Source: Paenibacillus silvestris
GTDB taxonomy: Bacteria; Bacillota; Bacilli; Paenibacillales; NBRC-103111
DNA: 64,000 bases
NCBI RefSeq assembly: GCF_009882985.1
Contig: NZ_WTUZ01000022.1
Span: 62,001 to 126,000 of the forward strand
Direction: 5' to 3'
The position numbers and the translations under genes are program-made. The first letter of the stretch is position 1. Every line of letters starts with the position of its first letter. Under the pieces are notes generated by a model, which was not told the DNA's origin, did no database searches, and saw only the letters and a program-made list of their open reading frames with translations. Below are positions 17,426 through 26,032 of the stretch, piece by piece.

Positions 17426-18127
17426 ATGGTAGAGCCTTTATATGAGATTTCAGTGAACTGCACGTTTTGTGACAATACCTTCAAAACGATGAAGGTTCGT
17501 CCCAGCTTCAAAAAAGCGACGAAGACAGACGCGGATTTCTGCGTTCATTATAAGGATATTAACCCTGATTACTATATCGTGAGGATTTGTCCTTACTGCG
17601 GCTATGCGCATACAGAAAACTTTGCAGATAACTGGAAATCGGCTCAACGTGAAGCTTTTCATGAGAAGATTGCCAAGAACTGGACGATGCGCAGCTTTAG
17701 CGGTGAACGAACGTGGGAGGATACGCTGCAGAGCTATAAGCTGGCGCTGGTCAGCGCACAAATTAAAGAGGAGAAATCTCGCGTTGTTGCAGGACTTCTC
17801 CACCATTTGGCTTGGCTGTACAGAGGTAAGGGCGACTGGGAGCAAGAGAAGCGATTCCTGGCGTTTGCTTTGGAAGAATATGTTCATGTATTTGAAAATG
17901 AAGGCATGGACCTCAACAATGCGAGGCTTATGTTTCTGATGGGCGAGCTCAATCGCAGATTGGGTCATTTCAATGAGGCTGTCAAATGGTTCTCACGGAT
18001 CATTAATGACCGTAAGATCATGGATGCTGCGATGATTCGAGCAAGCCGTGAACAATGGATCGTAACTCGCGAAGATATGCTCGCCATTCGTATGGAACTG
18101 CCGGACGAAATGAAACAAGCAACCTAA
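17426..18127 (+). CDS. DUF2225 family protein
   Basis: The 233-aa protein has two CxxC zinc-binding motifs at the N-terminus (NCTFCDNTF and ICPYCGYAH), then an alpha-helical part with TPR-like repeats (about 90-210, e.g. LHHLAWLYRGKGDWEQEKRF and LMFLMGELNRRLGHFNEAVKWF). DUF2225 proteins have no proven function. It lies 43 bp after the truncated haemoglobin gene and probably shares its transcript. Confidence 0.88.
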   Translation: MVEPLYEISVNCTFCDNTFKTMKVRPSFKKATKTDADFCVHYKDINPDYYIVRICPYCGYAHTENFADNWKSAQREAFHEKIAKNWTMRSFSGERTWEDTLQSYKLALVSAQIKEEKSRVVAGLLHHLAWLYRGKGDWEQEKRFLAFALEEYVHVFENEGMDLNNARLMFLMGELNRRLGHFNEAVKWFSRIINDRKIMDAAMIRASREQWIVTREDMLAIRMELPDEMKQAT

Positions 18128-18152
18128 TCATTGAATGATTTTGCAATAAAAT

Positions 18153-18226
18153 GAATGAACGCTTGACTATCTGTTGGGGTGATTGCTTGCGGGCGATCCC
18201 TGGCCTAGTTAAGCGTTCATTTTTTG
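18153..18226. terminator. Large-loop inverted repeat ending the DUF2225 and diguanylate cyclase transcripts
   Basis: A 15-bp inverted repeat (18155-18169 with 18206-18220, one mismatch) around a loop of 36 nt, followed by TTTTTT. The stop codon of the convergent diguanylate cyclase gene lies inside the right arm. Confidence 0.7.
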
Positions 18227-19315
18227 GTCAAGCACTGGGAGTTTCTTGTAGTGGGTGAAACGGTTTTTTCCTTGGCGTTTGGATTCGTAGAGGGCTTGGT
18301 CTGCTTCAAAGATCATTTGGGTCAATTCAGCCTGGGGTAATTCCGCGGTAGTAATACCAATAGAGATGGTAATTGGTGTTAGGACAGATTCGCTGTTGGA
18401 TTGGAAGGATTGGGCAGTCATGAAACATAAACGCTGGGCGTATAAGCTAAGTAAAGTCGGGTCTGTCTCGGAACTGAGAAGAATGAATTCTTCCCCGCCG
18501 TACCTTGCCAGGTAATCCTTTTCATGGATATGCTGCCGAAGCACATGACTAATATCTCTTAGCAACTGATCACCTGCGAGATGTCCGAAGAGATCATTAT
18601 ATTGCTTGAAGTTATCCAGATCGATCATCATGATAGACATTTGACGTTTAGCGAGCGCATGGTTTGCAATGGGCTTAAAACTGCGAAGATTCGGTAGTTT
18701 GGTTAAGCTGTCTTGATTGGCTTGCAGCTCCATCTGGCGTTGTAAGCGCCAACTTTGACTCTCGTCATTCACCATAATGATGAGCGTGATGAAAGTGCCA
18801 GACATGATGGCCAGCATAAAAAGCTGATCACCGACATAATGCGAGGACAATCCACTTACGAAGAGCGCGTGAATCAAGAGGCGTAAGAGAAAGACATAAG
18901 TGCATATTTGGAGCCCATGACGAATAGGAATGTCCAAGAAGCCATTGCGGTATTCTTTGTTGTGAAACAGGGAGCTTATAAGCGCAGGGGCGAGTAAATC
19001 TTGTGCGATGTTGAACCAAGCATGGTTCTCATGAGAAATGAGGCTGAAGCCCGTCGGTAAGACGGTTGACAGAAGGGCAATCGGCATTCCGTAACGCAAG
19101 CCGGCCATGAAGATGGGCAAGGAGCGTAAATCAATTAAACCGAGCGGCTCAGGCAGGGGTACGAGCATCATGATGATACAAGCAAGACCGGTGAGTAAAG
19201 GCGCAAGAAGCTGCTCGAAGGAATCGGTCAGCATCTTGCTGCGAACTTTCATAGCCACATAATTCAACGTGACTAATGTGCATGCACTTGTCAAAGGAAC
19301 GAGATACTCATTCAT
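18209..19315 (-). CDS. Membrane diguanylate cyclase (5TMR sensor, GGDEF)
   Basis: The 368-aa protein starts at MNEYLVPL. The longer open frame back to 19405 would overlap the next gene and has no ribosome binding site. The N-terminus has about five or six membrane segments of the LytS-type 5TMR kind (LRYGMPIALLSTVLPTGFSL). The C-terminal GGDEF domain is intact: DSLTKLPNLRSF, MMIDLDNFKQYNDLFGHLAGD and the active-site motif RYGGEEF. It should make cyclic-di-GMP; the PilZ protein at 12.1-12.7 kb is a possible receptor. The stimulus is unknown. Confidence 0.9.
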   Translation of the reverse strand: MNEYLVPLTSACTLVTLNYVAMKVRSKMLTDSFEQLLAPLLTGLACIIMMLVPLPEPLGLIDLRSLPIFMAGLRYGMPIALLSTVLPTGFSLISHENHAWFNIAQDLLAPALISSLFHNKEYRNGFLDIPIRHGLQICTYVFLLRLLIHALFVSGLSSHYVGDQLFMLAIMSGTFITLIIMVNDESQSWRLQRQMELQANQDSLTKLPNLRSFKPIANHALAKRQMSIMMIDLDNFKQYNDLFGHLAGDQLLRDISHVLRQHIHEKDYLARYGGEEFILLSSETDPTLLSLYAQRLCFMTAQSFQSNSESVLTPITISIGITTAELPQAELTQMIFEADQALYESKRQGKNRFTHYKKLPVLDQKMNA

Positions 19316-19346
19316 AGGAACTCTTTCTTCTCCTTGCGCTTGAAAG

Positions 19347-19550
19347 CTACGATTGTTTCGTTCGTATAGCGGTGTCCGCCAATAAGTAATCGCGGTCTGT
19401 GTCAACGAGCGTCAGCTTGTTATGACAGCAAGGAAACACAAGCAGCTTCTTTTTGCCTTCATGAATGGATTTCAGTTCGTTGACTTTCAGCGGAAGCAGC
19501 ACATTGGAGCTATGGCAAAACGGACATTCGGCCACATAAACGTCCTTCAT
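19347..19550 (-). CDS. Small zinc-ribbon-like protein
   Basis: From ATG 19550 the product is 67 aa (MKDVYVAECPFCHSSNVLLP ...), with a CPFC pair and FPCCHNKL further on, suggesting a bound zinc. An alternative GTG start at 19592 lies 3 bp after the yycC stop and would give 81 aa, which fits translational coupling although no Shine-Dalgarno is visible for either start. I do not recognise the family. Confidence 0.6.
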   Translation of the reverse strand: MKDVYVAECPFCHSSNVLLPLKVNELKSIHEGKKKLLVFPCCHNKLTLVDTDRDYLLADTAIRTKQS

Positions 19551-19595
19551 TACAATGTCATAAGGCCATGTGTTAGCAAAAGGAAACAACACGGG

Positions 19596-19760
19596 TTACT
19601 TCGATTCCGGTTCGCTTGTTTCCGAAGTGGAAGTTTTCGCGAGCTCAGCTAATTTTTGAAGTAAGATATGTTGTGGCATATGCATGAGATGTTCCAAAGG
19701 TACTTTAAGCTGCTCAGCCAGTTTGACGGCTGTTTCTGGAGAAATTTGCAACGGTTTCAT
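19596..19760 (-). CDS. yycC: YycC family small protein
   Basis: A 54-aa open frame starting MKPLQISPETAVKLAEQL and continuing PLEHLMHMPQHILLQKLAEL, which I recognise as the YycC family of Bacillales. The function is unknown. The acidic Ser/Thr/Glu-rich tail is variable. It is followed immediately by the zinc-ribbon gene on the same strand, so the two form a small operon. Confidence 0.8.
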   Translation of the reverse strand: MKPLQISPETAVKLAEQLKVPLEHLMHMPQHILLQKLAELAKTSTSETSEPESK

Positions 19761-19902
19761 AATCGTTATCACACCATTCTGTTCCGATTTGTTTGCTGGA
19801 ACTTTATTTTATTGAATCATACTTCTTACCTATAAGCAATGAGTAAGATTACGAAGATTGCTCCTGATATCCCCTTTATGATTTAATAAAAGAAGGAAAG
19901 GA

Positions 19903-21723
19903 ATGGTGATAGCTTTGCTTCATTTACCTCTTAATCAAACGTGGAATTTAGAAACTTTTTTCCCTGGTGGAAGTGAGTCTCCTGCCTTCGCAGCACATCT
20001 GAAGGAGCTTCAAGCTTCGATTGCGGCTTTCCAAGAGCAGGTGAGGAACACACCATCCCCACAGCAAGCAGCGGATACGGATGGCCTTGCTAAGCTAGTC
20101 GAGTTGCTCCAGAATAATTTGAAAAATATTCATGAGGCTGATTCTTTTGTAGGCTGTCTGCTCGCCGATAATCAGAAGGATAAGAAAGCACCTGTATTGA
20201 ATGGACAGGTCAAAAGCTTGTACGCTGAGCATCTGTCGTCACTCACGCATTTTGATCAAGTACTGACTGGTATTCCGGATGGGGTTTGGTCAGAAATTCT
20301 GTTGAAAGAGCCGTTCCAAGCTATCGCATTTCCACTTCATGAACGTCGTGCTTTGGCACAAGAAAAGCTGTCGCCTGAACAAGAAGCATTAATCAATGAT
20401 TTGGCCGTAGACGGTTATCATGGGTGGGGCGACTTGTATAATTCTACCGTAGGTCAATTCCGTATGCCTGTAGAGGTTGACGGTGAGACGGTTGAACTTT
20501 CGGCTGGCCAAGCGTTTAATAAGCTGCACACAGAGAATCGTGAAGAACGACTTGCACTGTTTGAGAAATGGGAAAATGCCTGGACGGACAAGGAAGATTA
20601 CTGCGCAGAAGCACTGAACCATTTGGCCGGATTCCGCCTTCAAGTGTACAAATATAGAGGCTGGAAAAGTATACATAAAGAGCCGCTCGCGATTAATCGC
20701 ATGGAAGAGAAAACGCTGAATGTCATGTGGGATGTCATTGACCGCAATAAAGCAATCTTCGTCGAATATTTGAACCGAAAAGCGAAGCTGCTTGGCGTCG
20801 AGAAATTAGCGTGGGTGGATGTTGATGCACCGCTTGGCGACTCCTCCAAGAAAATTTCTTACGATGAAGGCGCAAGCCTCATTATCGAACAGTTCGAGCG
20901 CTTTAGTCCGAAGCTCGCAGCCTTTTCGGAGCAAGCCTTCGAGAATCGCTGGATTGAAGCTGAGGACCGCGCCGGGAAGCGCCCAGGCGGGTTCTGCACA
21001 TCGTTCCCAGTAGCAGGAGAGACACGTATCTTCATGACGTACGGCGGCACGCTGAACAACGTCTCTACGCTCGCACATGAACTTGGTCACGGCTACCATC
21101 AGCACGTCATGACGGATATGCCGGCGCTCGCTCAGGAGTACGCCATGAACGTCGCGGAGACCGCGTCAACGTTCGCTGAGATGATCGTTGCTGACGCTGT
21201 GGTGAAGAGTGCTTCCACGGACGAAGAGCGCATCGTGTTGCTTGAAGACAAAATCCAACGGGCCATTGCGTTCTTCATGAATATTCATGCGAGATTCATT
21301 TTTGAAACGAACTTCTATGCAGAACGAAGTCAAGGACTTGTCAGCGTGGAGCGTCTGAATGAGCTTATGGTGGATGCACAAAAGGTTGCTTACCAGGATG
21401 CGTTAAGCAGCTACCATCCGCATTTCTGGGCGGCAAAATTGCATTTCTATGCAACGGATGTGCCTTTCTACAACTTCCCATACACATTTGGCTATATGTT
21501 TAGTGCTGGTATCTATGCGAGAGCTGTGCAAGAAGGTACGGCTTTCGAAGATAAGTACATCTCTCTGCTGAGAGATACGGGCAGCATGAACGTCGAGGAG
21601 CTGGCGCAGAAGCATCTTGGCGTTGATTTGACAGAGCCTGACTTCTGGCAAAGCGCTGTGGACATGGCCATTCAAGATGTGAAGGAATTCATGAGGCTGA
21701 CAGAAGCGAAAGTTCAGGTTTAA
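19903..21723 (+). CDS. pepF: M3 family oligoendopeptidase
   Basis: A cytoplasmic zinc metallopeptidase for oligopeptides, about 606 aa. The zinc-site HExxH is in STLAHELGHGYHQHVM, with the third ligand region ETASTFAEMIV downstream. The N-terminus LPLNQTWNLETFFPGGSESP is typical of the PepF/M3B group. Either ATG 19903 or TTG 19915 could be the start after AAGGAAAGG. The gene stands alone, with a strong terminator behind it. Codons around 20940-21190 are visibly more G+C-rich than the rest. Confidence 0.93.
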   Translation: MVIALLHLPLNQTWNLETFFPGGSESPAFAAHLKELQASIAAFQEQVRNTPSPQQAADTDGLAKLVELLQNNLKNIHEADSFVGCLLADNQKDKKAPVLNGQVKSLYAEHLSSLTHFDQVLTGIPDGVWSEILLKEPFQAIAFPLHERRALAQEKLSPEQEALINDLAVDGYHGWGDLYNSTVGQFRMPVEVDGETVELSAGQAFNKLHTENREERLALFEKWENAWTDKEDYCAEALNHLAGFRLQVYKYRGWKSIHKEPLAINRMEEKTLNVMWDVIDRNKAIFVEYLNRKAKLLGVEKLAWVDVDAPLGDSSKKISYDEGASLIIEQFERFSPKLAAFSEQAFENRWIEAEDRAGKRPGGFCTSFPVAGETRIFMTYGGTLNNVSTLAHELGHGYHQHVMTDMPALAQEYAMNVAETASTFAEMIVADAVVKSASTDEERIVLLEDKIQRAIAFFMNIHARFIFETNFYAERSQGLVSVERLNELMVDAQKVAYQDALSSYHPHFWAAKLHFYATDVPFYNFPYTFGYMFSAGIYARAVQEGTAFEDKYISLLRDTGSMNVEELAQKHLGVDLTEPDFWQSAVDMAIQDVKEFMRLTEAKVQV

Positions 21724-21727
21724 TAAG

Positions 21728-21778
21728 AAAAGGGATGTCCTGGAAGTAGATCATATCTACGCTGGGACATCCCTTTTG
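21728..21778. terminator. Bidirectional terminator between pepF and the chemoreceptor gene
   Basis: A 13-bp stem (AAAAGGGATGTCC with GGACATCCCTTTT) enclosing a second inner stem GTAGAT/ATCTAC. It lies between convergent genes. Confidence 0.92.
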
Positions 21779-21795
21779 TGATTATAAGGTTAGGC

Positions 21796-23055
21796 TTATA
21801 GTTTGAACACTTGAATTGTCTGCTGCAACTGTGTGACGACGCGGGTCATTTCCTCAGCTTGTGAGACGATGCCTTGGACAGTAGCGATCTGTTCGTTCAT
21901 GGATGCCGAAACTTCTTGCGTGCCTGCAGCAGATTCTTCTGTGATTGCCGAGATGTTCTCCATGGCAGCAGCAATCTGCTCGGAGCTGACAAGCATCTGC
22001 TCGCTTTCTTCTGCGAAGCGGTTAATTTCTTCCGAGATAAAACCAACACTATCGACAATCTGGGAGAAGACTGTTTCTGTTTGATCGATAAGCACGGTTT
22101 GCTTTTTGACAACATCTTCGTTGACTTGAATGCTACGAATCGCTTCTTGGATTCCCTGTTCGATGCTTTTCACAAAACCAAATACTTCACGGGTAAGCGA
22201 AGTAGATTCCTCAGCAAGCTTGCGCACCTCTTGCGCGACGACGGCAAATCCCCGTCCATGCTCGCCAGCTCTGGCTGCTTCAATGGATGCGTTGAGGGAC
22301 AGCAGATTCGTTTGCTCGGCAATCTCCGAGATGGAGCGGGTTACGTTGGTGATGCCAGCAGCTTGACGAGCCAACATGTCAATGGTTTCGGAAACCTGCT
22401 GAGTGACTTCCACATTTCGCTTCATGCCCACGCCCTGGCTCTCAACGGAAGTACGTCCTTTTTCCACTAGAGTCATCATCTGATCAGAGCGATCTTTCAT
22501 TTCTTTGGCAGAGCCTGCATAATTAACAATCTTCACTTCTATGTCTTTGGTCGTGATAGATACACCGGATACTTCTTCTGAAATTTGTCCAGCGCCGGAA
22601 GCTAGCTCATGGGCCGAAATGCTCACTTGTTCCAGGACGGTGCGAAAGTTTTCATTTTTGGAATAAATATCACGGCTTGTTTGGAAAACTTGTTTAGAGA
22701 TCGTGCCTGTATCGCGAAGAATATCACGAAGTTTATCGATCATCTTGTTGAAGGATTGGCCAAGTTGACCCAGTGTATCATCGGAAGTTACCGTTACTTT
22801 CTGAGAGAAGTCGCCTTTGGAAATATTGAGTGCAATGCGGGATAGATCGGCCACAGGCTCTGTCAATTGGGCTTCAAACCACTTAATGAATGGATAGCTT
22901 AAAGCGAGAAGAAGAACGAGAAAGATAATTCCTAGTAAGCGGTTCCATTCTGATGAAAATGTTAGGACTAGCAGAAATACACAGTTTAAACCGATTAACC
23001 CATAGCAGCCCAACTGTAATTTCTTTCTAAAAGATAAGGTTGACATTTTATCCAA
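21796..23055 (-). CDS. Methyl-accepting chemotaxis protein lacking a large sensor domain
   Basis: The 419-aa protein has two closely spaced N-terminal membrane helices (about 12-30 and 35-55), a HAMP domain ([20 protein letters not shown]) and a full methyl-accepting signalling domain. The hairpin-tip sequence is intact ([20 protein letters not shown], then [15 protein letters not shown]). There is no periplasmic ligand domain, so it probably senses membrane or intracellular state, or works with a partner. It is monocistronic. Confidence 0.92.
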   Translation of the reverse strand: MDKMSTLSFRKKLQLGCYGLIGLNCVFLLVLTFSSEWNRLLGIIFLVLLLALSYPFIKWFEAQLTEPVADLSRIALNISKGDFSQKVTVTSDDTLGQLGQSFNKMIDKLRDILRDTGTISKQVFQTSRDIYSKNENFRTVLEQVSISAHELASGAGQISEEVSGVSITTKDIEVKIVNYAGSAKEMKDRSDQMMTLVEKGRTSVESQGVGMKRNVEVTQQVSETIDMLARQAAGITNVTRSISEIAEQTNLLSLNASIEAARAGEHGRGFAVVAQEVRKLAEESTSLTREVFGFVKSIEQGIQEAIRSIQVNEDVVKKQTVLIDQTETVFSQIVDSVGFISEEINRFAEESEQMLVSSEQIAAAMENISAITEESAAGTQEVSASMNEQIATVQGIVSQAEEMTRVVTQLQQTIQVFKL

Positions 23056-23245
23056 ATTGACCGACTCCCTTGCGAAATTTGTTATGTATGCAGGAATAAT
23101 GGACTATGTTTGAAAATTATAACATTGAATCTGGAAAGATTCTACACAAATTCGACAAATATCGCTCGCATTCGATTCATACTTAGGTTGTATATAAAGG
23201 CAGTATTAAGAATAGTAAAAATTGCATGAATATTTAAATAAATTG

Positions 23246-23274
23246 TTGAAATTTGTAAAATATATGGATATAAT
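23246..23274 (+). promoter_or_regulatory. Sigma-A promoter
   Basis: TTGAAA (23246-23251), a 17-bp spacer and a perfect TATAAT (23269-23274), about 55 bp before the start of the next gene. Confidence 0.75.
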
Positions 23275-23329
23275 AGGTCTACAGTCGTAATTTACATAAT
23301 AAGTAAAATTTTAAAACTTAAGGGGGAAG

Positions 23330-23701
23330 ATGATGAGTTTAGATCAAATGTCACTTGCAAGGCAAATCGATTTGGTATTTAGAAGGATTAAAGATGAGCT
23401 ATCCCATGTAAGTTCAGGAACGGTGTTTGTGCATATCAGGAATAATGAAATAGGGAAATTCGGAGTAAAGCATCTACCGTTTGAGAGTAAGGACGGCGTG
23501 CTCCCGGAGGCTACGGTCAAGGGACTCACAGAGATTCAGTATCAATCTTTTCGTCAGATGGGGCTCCAGTCGTTGAAACGGAAGAAGAGTTGGACACATG
23601 GCGAAATATACTTTGATTTTACGGTTAGACATGGCATACTGTCGGCAAGCATCACGTTCGAAAGCAATTATAATATGGCTAGTTTAGCCAAAACGATTTA
23701 G
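23330..23701 (+). CDS. Conserved-looking hypothetical protein, 123 aa
   Basis: An excellent ribosome binding site (AAGGGGGAAG) precedes two consecutive ATG codons (23330 and 23333), and a near-consensus sigma-A promoter lies upstream. The product has no signal peptide or membrane segment. A basic amphipathic N-terminus (SLARQIDLVFRRIKDELSHV) is followed by predicted beta strands (GTVFVHIRNNEIGKFGVKHL, GEIYFDFTVRHGILSASITF). I do not recognise the family. A strong bidirectional terminator follows. It is probably a real, well-expressed protein of unknown role. Confidence 0.75.
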   Translation: MMSLDQMSLARQIDLVFRRIKDELSHVSSGTVFVHIRNNEIGKFGVKHLPFESKDGVLPEATVKGLTEIQYQSFRQMGLQSLKRKKSWTHGEIYFDFTVRHGILSASITFESNYNMASLAKTI

Positions 23702-23718
23702 CACTTATCTTATATAAA

Positions 23719-23762
23719 ATAAACACCCCCGGCCACGTTGATGACCGGGGGTGTTTGTTTAT
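23719..23762. terminator. Bidirectional terminator
   Basis: A stem of about 15 bp (AATAAACACCCCCGG with CCGGGGGTGTTTGTT) between the hypothetical gene and the iron permease operon. Confidence 0.9.
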
Positions 23763-23770
23763 TCAGAAAA

Positions 23771-24820
23771 TTAAGCGCGATTTCTGCTGCGATACAAAAC
23801 GTAGATGAACAATGGAGCTCCGATAGCCGCTGTGAAAACACCTGCTGGTATATCGAGTGGTTTGAATACGAACCGTCCTGCTAGATCAGCAAGAAGTAGG
23901 AGTAAGGAACCAGTTAGTGCAGAAACGGGAATCAGCGAACCGAAGCTGGGTCCAACAAATTTGCGGGCGATATGTGGAGCCATAAGACCAATGAAATTAA
24001 TGGCTCCTCCGAATGCGACGGCGGCTCCTGACAGCGCTACGCTCAAGATGATGAGCAGAAAACGCTGGCGTTGCACGCTGCTGCCCACATTGCGGGCGAT
24101 GTCTTCACCTAAGGACTGTACCGTAATGTGACGCGCATACAGGAAGATGATCGGGATCAGCAGACATACCCAAGGAAGAAGCGGGTAGACCGCTTTTTGC
24201 CAAGAGACACCATAGATGCTCCCTGTCATGAAGGTAAGCGACTGATTTGCAAGAATAATAGGTCCAGAGATCATCATTAGATAGGAGAGCGCGCTCATCG
24301 CGGCTGTGAATCCTGTACCGATAAGGACAAGGCGGAGCGGCGTAATCCCATTTTTCCATGAAAGGGAGTAGACCAGCAAAGTGGCGATGAATGCGCCGAG
24401 AATGGCGGCAACAGGCAGCCAGTGAATGCTGATTTTATCCGCGAAAAAGAAGAAAAAGGAAACCGCACCAAGTGTAGCGCCACCTGTTGAGCCAATCGTA
24501 TCCGGTGACGTTAGCGGGTTGCGAACAATCCCTTGCAGGATGGCACCGGCAACGCCAAGAGAGGCTCCGATCAATACAGCGACAATCACCCTAGGCAGAC
24601 GCAGTGATCTGACAATCATGTTGCTGGGATCCGTCCCGTAGCCAAAAACGGCACGTACAACCTCCACTGGCTTGATATAAATGCTGCCGATTCCTGTACT
24701 TAGAATCATGACAATAATGACGGCTAAGAGCAATGTCAGGGTTACAAGGACAGATTTCTTACTGACTCTATAGGAAAAACTCTTGTTTCGAATCGTAACG
24801 TGTCGATTGGAATCATTCAT
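23771..24820 (-). CDS. Siderophore ABC transporter permease (FecCD family), second gene
   Basis: The 349-aa polytopic protein of the BtuC/FecCD type has LRLPRVIVAVLIGASLGVAG, GIVRNPLTSPDTIGSTGGA and the EAA-like coupling region GGAINFIGLMAPHIAR. It pairs with the upstream permease (4-bp overlap of start and stop) to form a heterodimeric channel, as in Bacillus YfiZ/YfhA. No ATP-binding subunit follows, so an ATPase must be shared from elsewhere. Iron control is expected from the Fur boxes before the operon. Confidence 0.92.
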   Translation of the reverse strand: MNDSNRHVTIRNKSFSYRVSKKSVLVTLTLLLAVIIVMILSTGIGSIYIKPVEVVRAVFGYGTDPSNMIVRSLRLPRVIVAVLIGASLGVAGAILQGIVRNPLTSPDTIGSTGGATLGAVSFFFFFADKISIHWLPVAAILGAFIATLLVYSLSWKNGITPLRLVLIGTGFTAAMSALSYLMMISGPIILANQSLTFMTGSIYGVSWQKAVYPLLPWVCLLIPIIFLYARHITVQSLGEDIARNVGSSVQRQRFLLIILSVALSGAAVAFGGAINFIGLMAPHIARKFVGPSFGSLIPVSALTGSLLLLLADLAGRFVFKPLDIPAGVFTAAIGAPLFIYVLYRSRNRA

Positions 24821-25851
24821 TTCAGCAGTCCCCCTTTGCGAGCGATGTAAATGAAGAAGGGAACTCCGAGAATGGCTGTCGTTACGCCAACATGAACTTC
24901 CTTGGGCATAACGATGAAACGGGCCATGACGTCTGCTCCAACGAGCAAAATGCCCCCTAGAATCGCGCTGTAGGGTATGACCCAGCGATAATCGATGCCA
25001 ACGAGGAATCGGACGATATGAGGGATGATGATTCCGACAAAAACAATCGGACCAGCGACAGCGACAGAGCCTCCAGCCAATACGACGATAACAACTGCGG
25101 TAATGAATTTCACGTAAATCGTGCGTTGTCCGAGCCCTTTAGCTACATCATCTCCCATAGACAGGATGTTGATGTGCGGAGCAAGCAAAAACGCGCCAAC
25201 CCATGCAATTAAAATATAGGGATAGACCGATTGGAGCATGGCCATGGTTCTGCCTTCGACGGATCCAACAAGCCAATAGAGGACTTGGTCAAACGCTTTA
25301 CCATTTCCTAGCAAAATGCCTTGGGTAAGCGAAGAAAAGAAGGCTGTCATTGCTGAGCCCGCTAGTGTAATTTTCATGGGCGTTAAGCCGTCTCTGCCTA
25401 AGGAGCCAAGTCCATAGACGAGGGCTGAGCTCACAGCAGCGCCAAGAAAAGCGATCCATGTGAACTGTGTCAGACTTGATACATTGAAAAATCCAACAGA
25501 TAACACGATGGCAAAGGCTGCGCCTGAGTTAATGCCAAAAATACTTGGCGATGCGAGTGGATTTCGTGTCATGGCTTGCATAAGCGCTCCCGCGACAGCT
25601 AGGCTTCCGCCTACAAGTGCGGCGATTAACGCTCTTGGTATTCGAACGGTTTGAATGATAATCGCTTCGTTCGTAGGCTTAATTAAGTGGTCAAATGATT
25701 GCAGGACTTGTGTCCAGGTATAGCTATGTAGGCCGAATCTGACGCTGCAAACCATCATCCCGGCAAGCACGATGAGTGCCGCTAACAGTCCAATACCTTT
25801 GTATAAGGGATATAGACGTTCGTTGTTTGAATAATTCTTTGAATAATTCAT
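24817..25851 (-). CDS. Siderophore ABC transporter permease (FecCD family), first gene
   Basis: The 344-aa protein has about nine or ten membrane helices with VRIPRALIAALVGGSLAVAG, AMTRNPLASPSIFGINSGAA and GPIVFVGIIIPHIVRFLVG, all standard for iron-siderophore permeases. The gene is transcribed divergently from the binding lipoprotein gene across an interval of about 180 bp holding two Fur boxes. This arrangement resembles Bacillus yfiY/yfiZ-yfhA. The siderophore is not identifiable from sequence alone. Confidence 0.92.
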   Translation of the reverse strand: MNYSKNYSNNERLYPLYKGIGLLAALIVLAGMMVCSVRFGLHSYTWTQVLQSFDHLIKPTNEAIIIQTVRIPRALIAALVGGSLAVAGALMQAMTRNPLASPSIFGINSGAAFAIVLSVGFFNVSSLTQFTWIAFLGAAVSSALVYGLGSLGRDGLTPMKITLAGSAMTAFFSSLTQGILLGNGKAFDQVLYWLVGSVEGRTMAMLQSVYPYILIAWVGAFLLAPHINILSMGDDVAKGLGQRTIYVKFITAVVIVVLAGGSVAVAGPIVFVGIIIPHIVRFLVGIDYRWVIPYSAILGGILLVGADVMARFIVMPKEVHVGVTTAILGVPFFIYIARKGGLLK

Positions 25852-25922
25852 AGATAAGTGCCTGCTTCCTTATTAGATGCTCCGTTTATTTTAAAGAGAA
25901 AGGCAAGGGAAGTCAACGATTT

Positions 25923-25937
25923 TGAGAATCATTATCA
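25923..25937. promoter_or_regulatory. Fur box, permease side
   Basis: TGAGAATCATTATCA matches the Bacillus 7-1-7 Fur motif (TGATAATNATTATCA) at all fixed positions but one. It lies about 70 bp before the first permease gene. Confidence 0.8.
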
Positions 25938-25981
25938 ATTTCGATTGACAGAATTCGCACAAGCGAGTACCATATACGTTA

Positions 25982-26000
25982 GATAATGATAATCGTTATC
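25982..26000. promoter_or_regulatory. Fur box, binding-protein side
   Basis: GATAATGATAATCGTTATC differs from the 19-bp consensus GATAATGATAATCATTATC at one position. It lies 33 bp before the lipoprotein start, consistent with iron repression. Confidence 0.88.
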
Positions 26001-26032
26001 ATCAATTGAAAGTGTGGAGGGAACAAAGTAAG

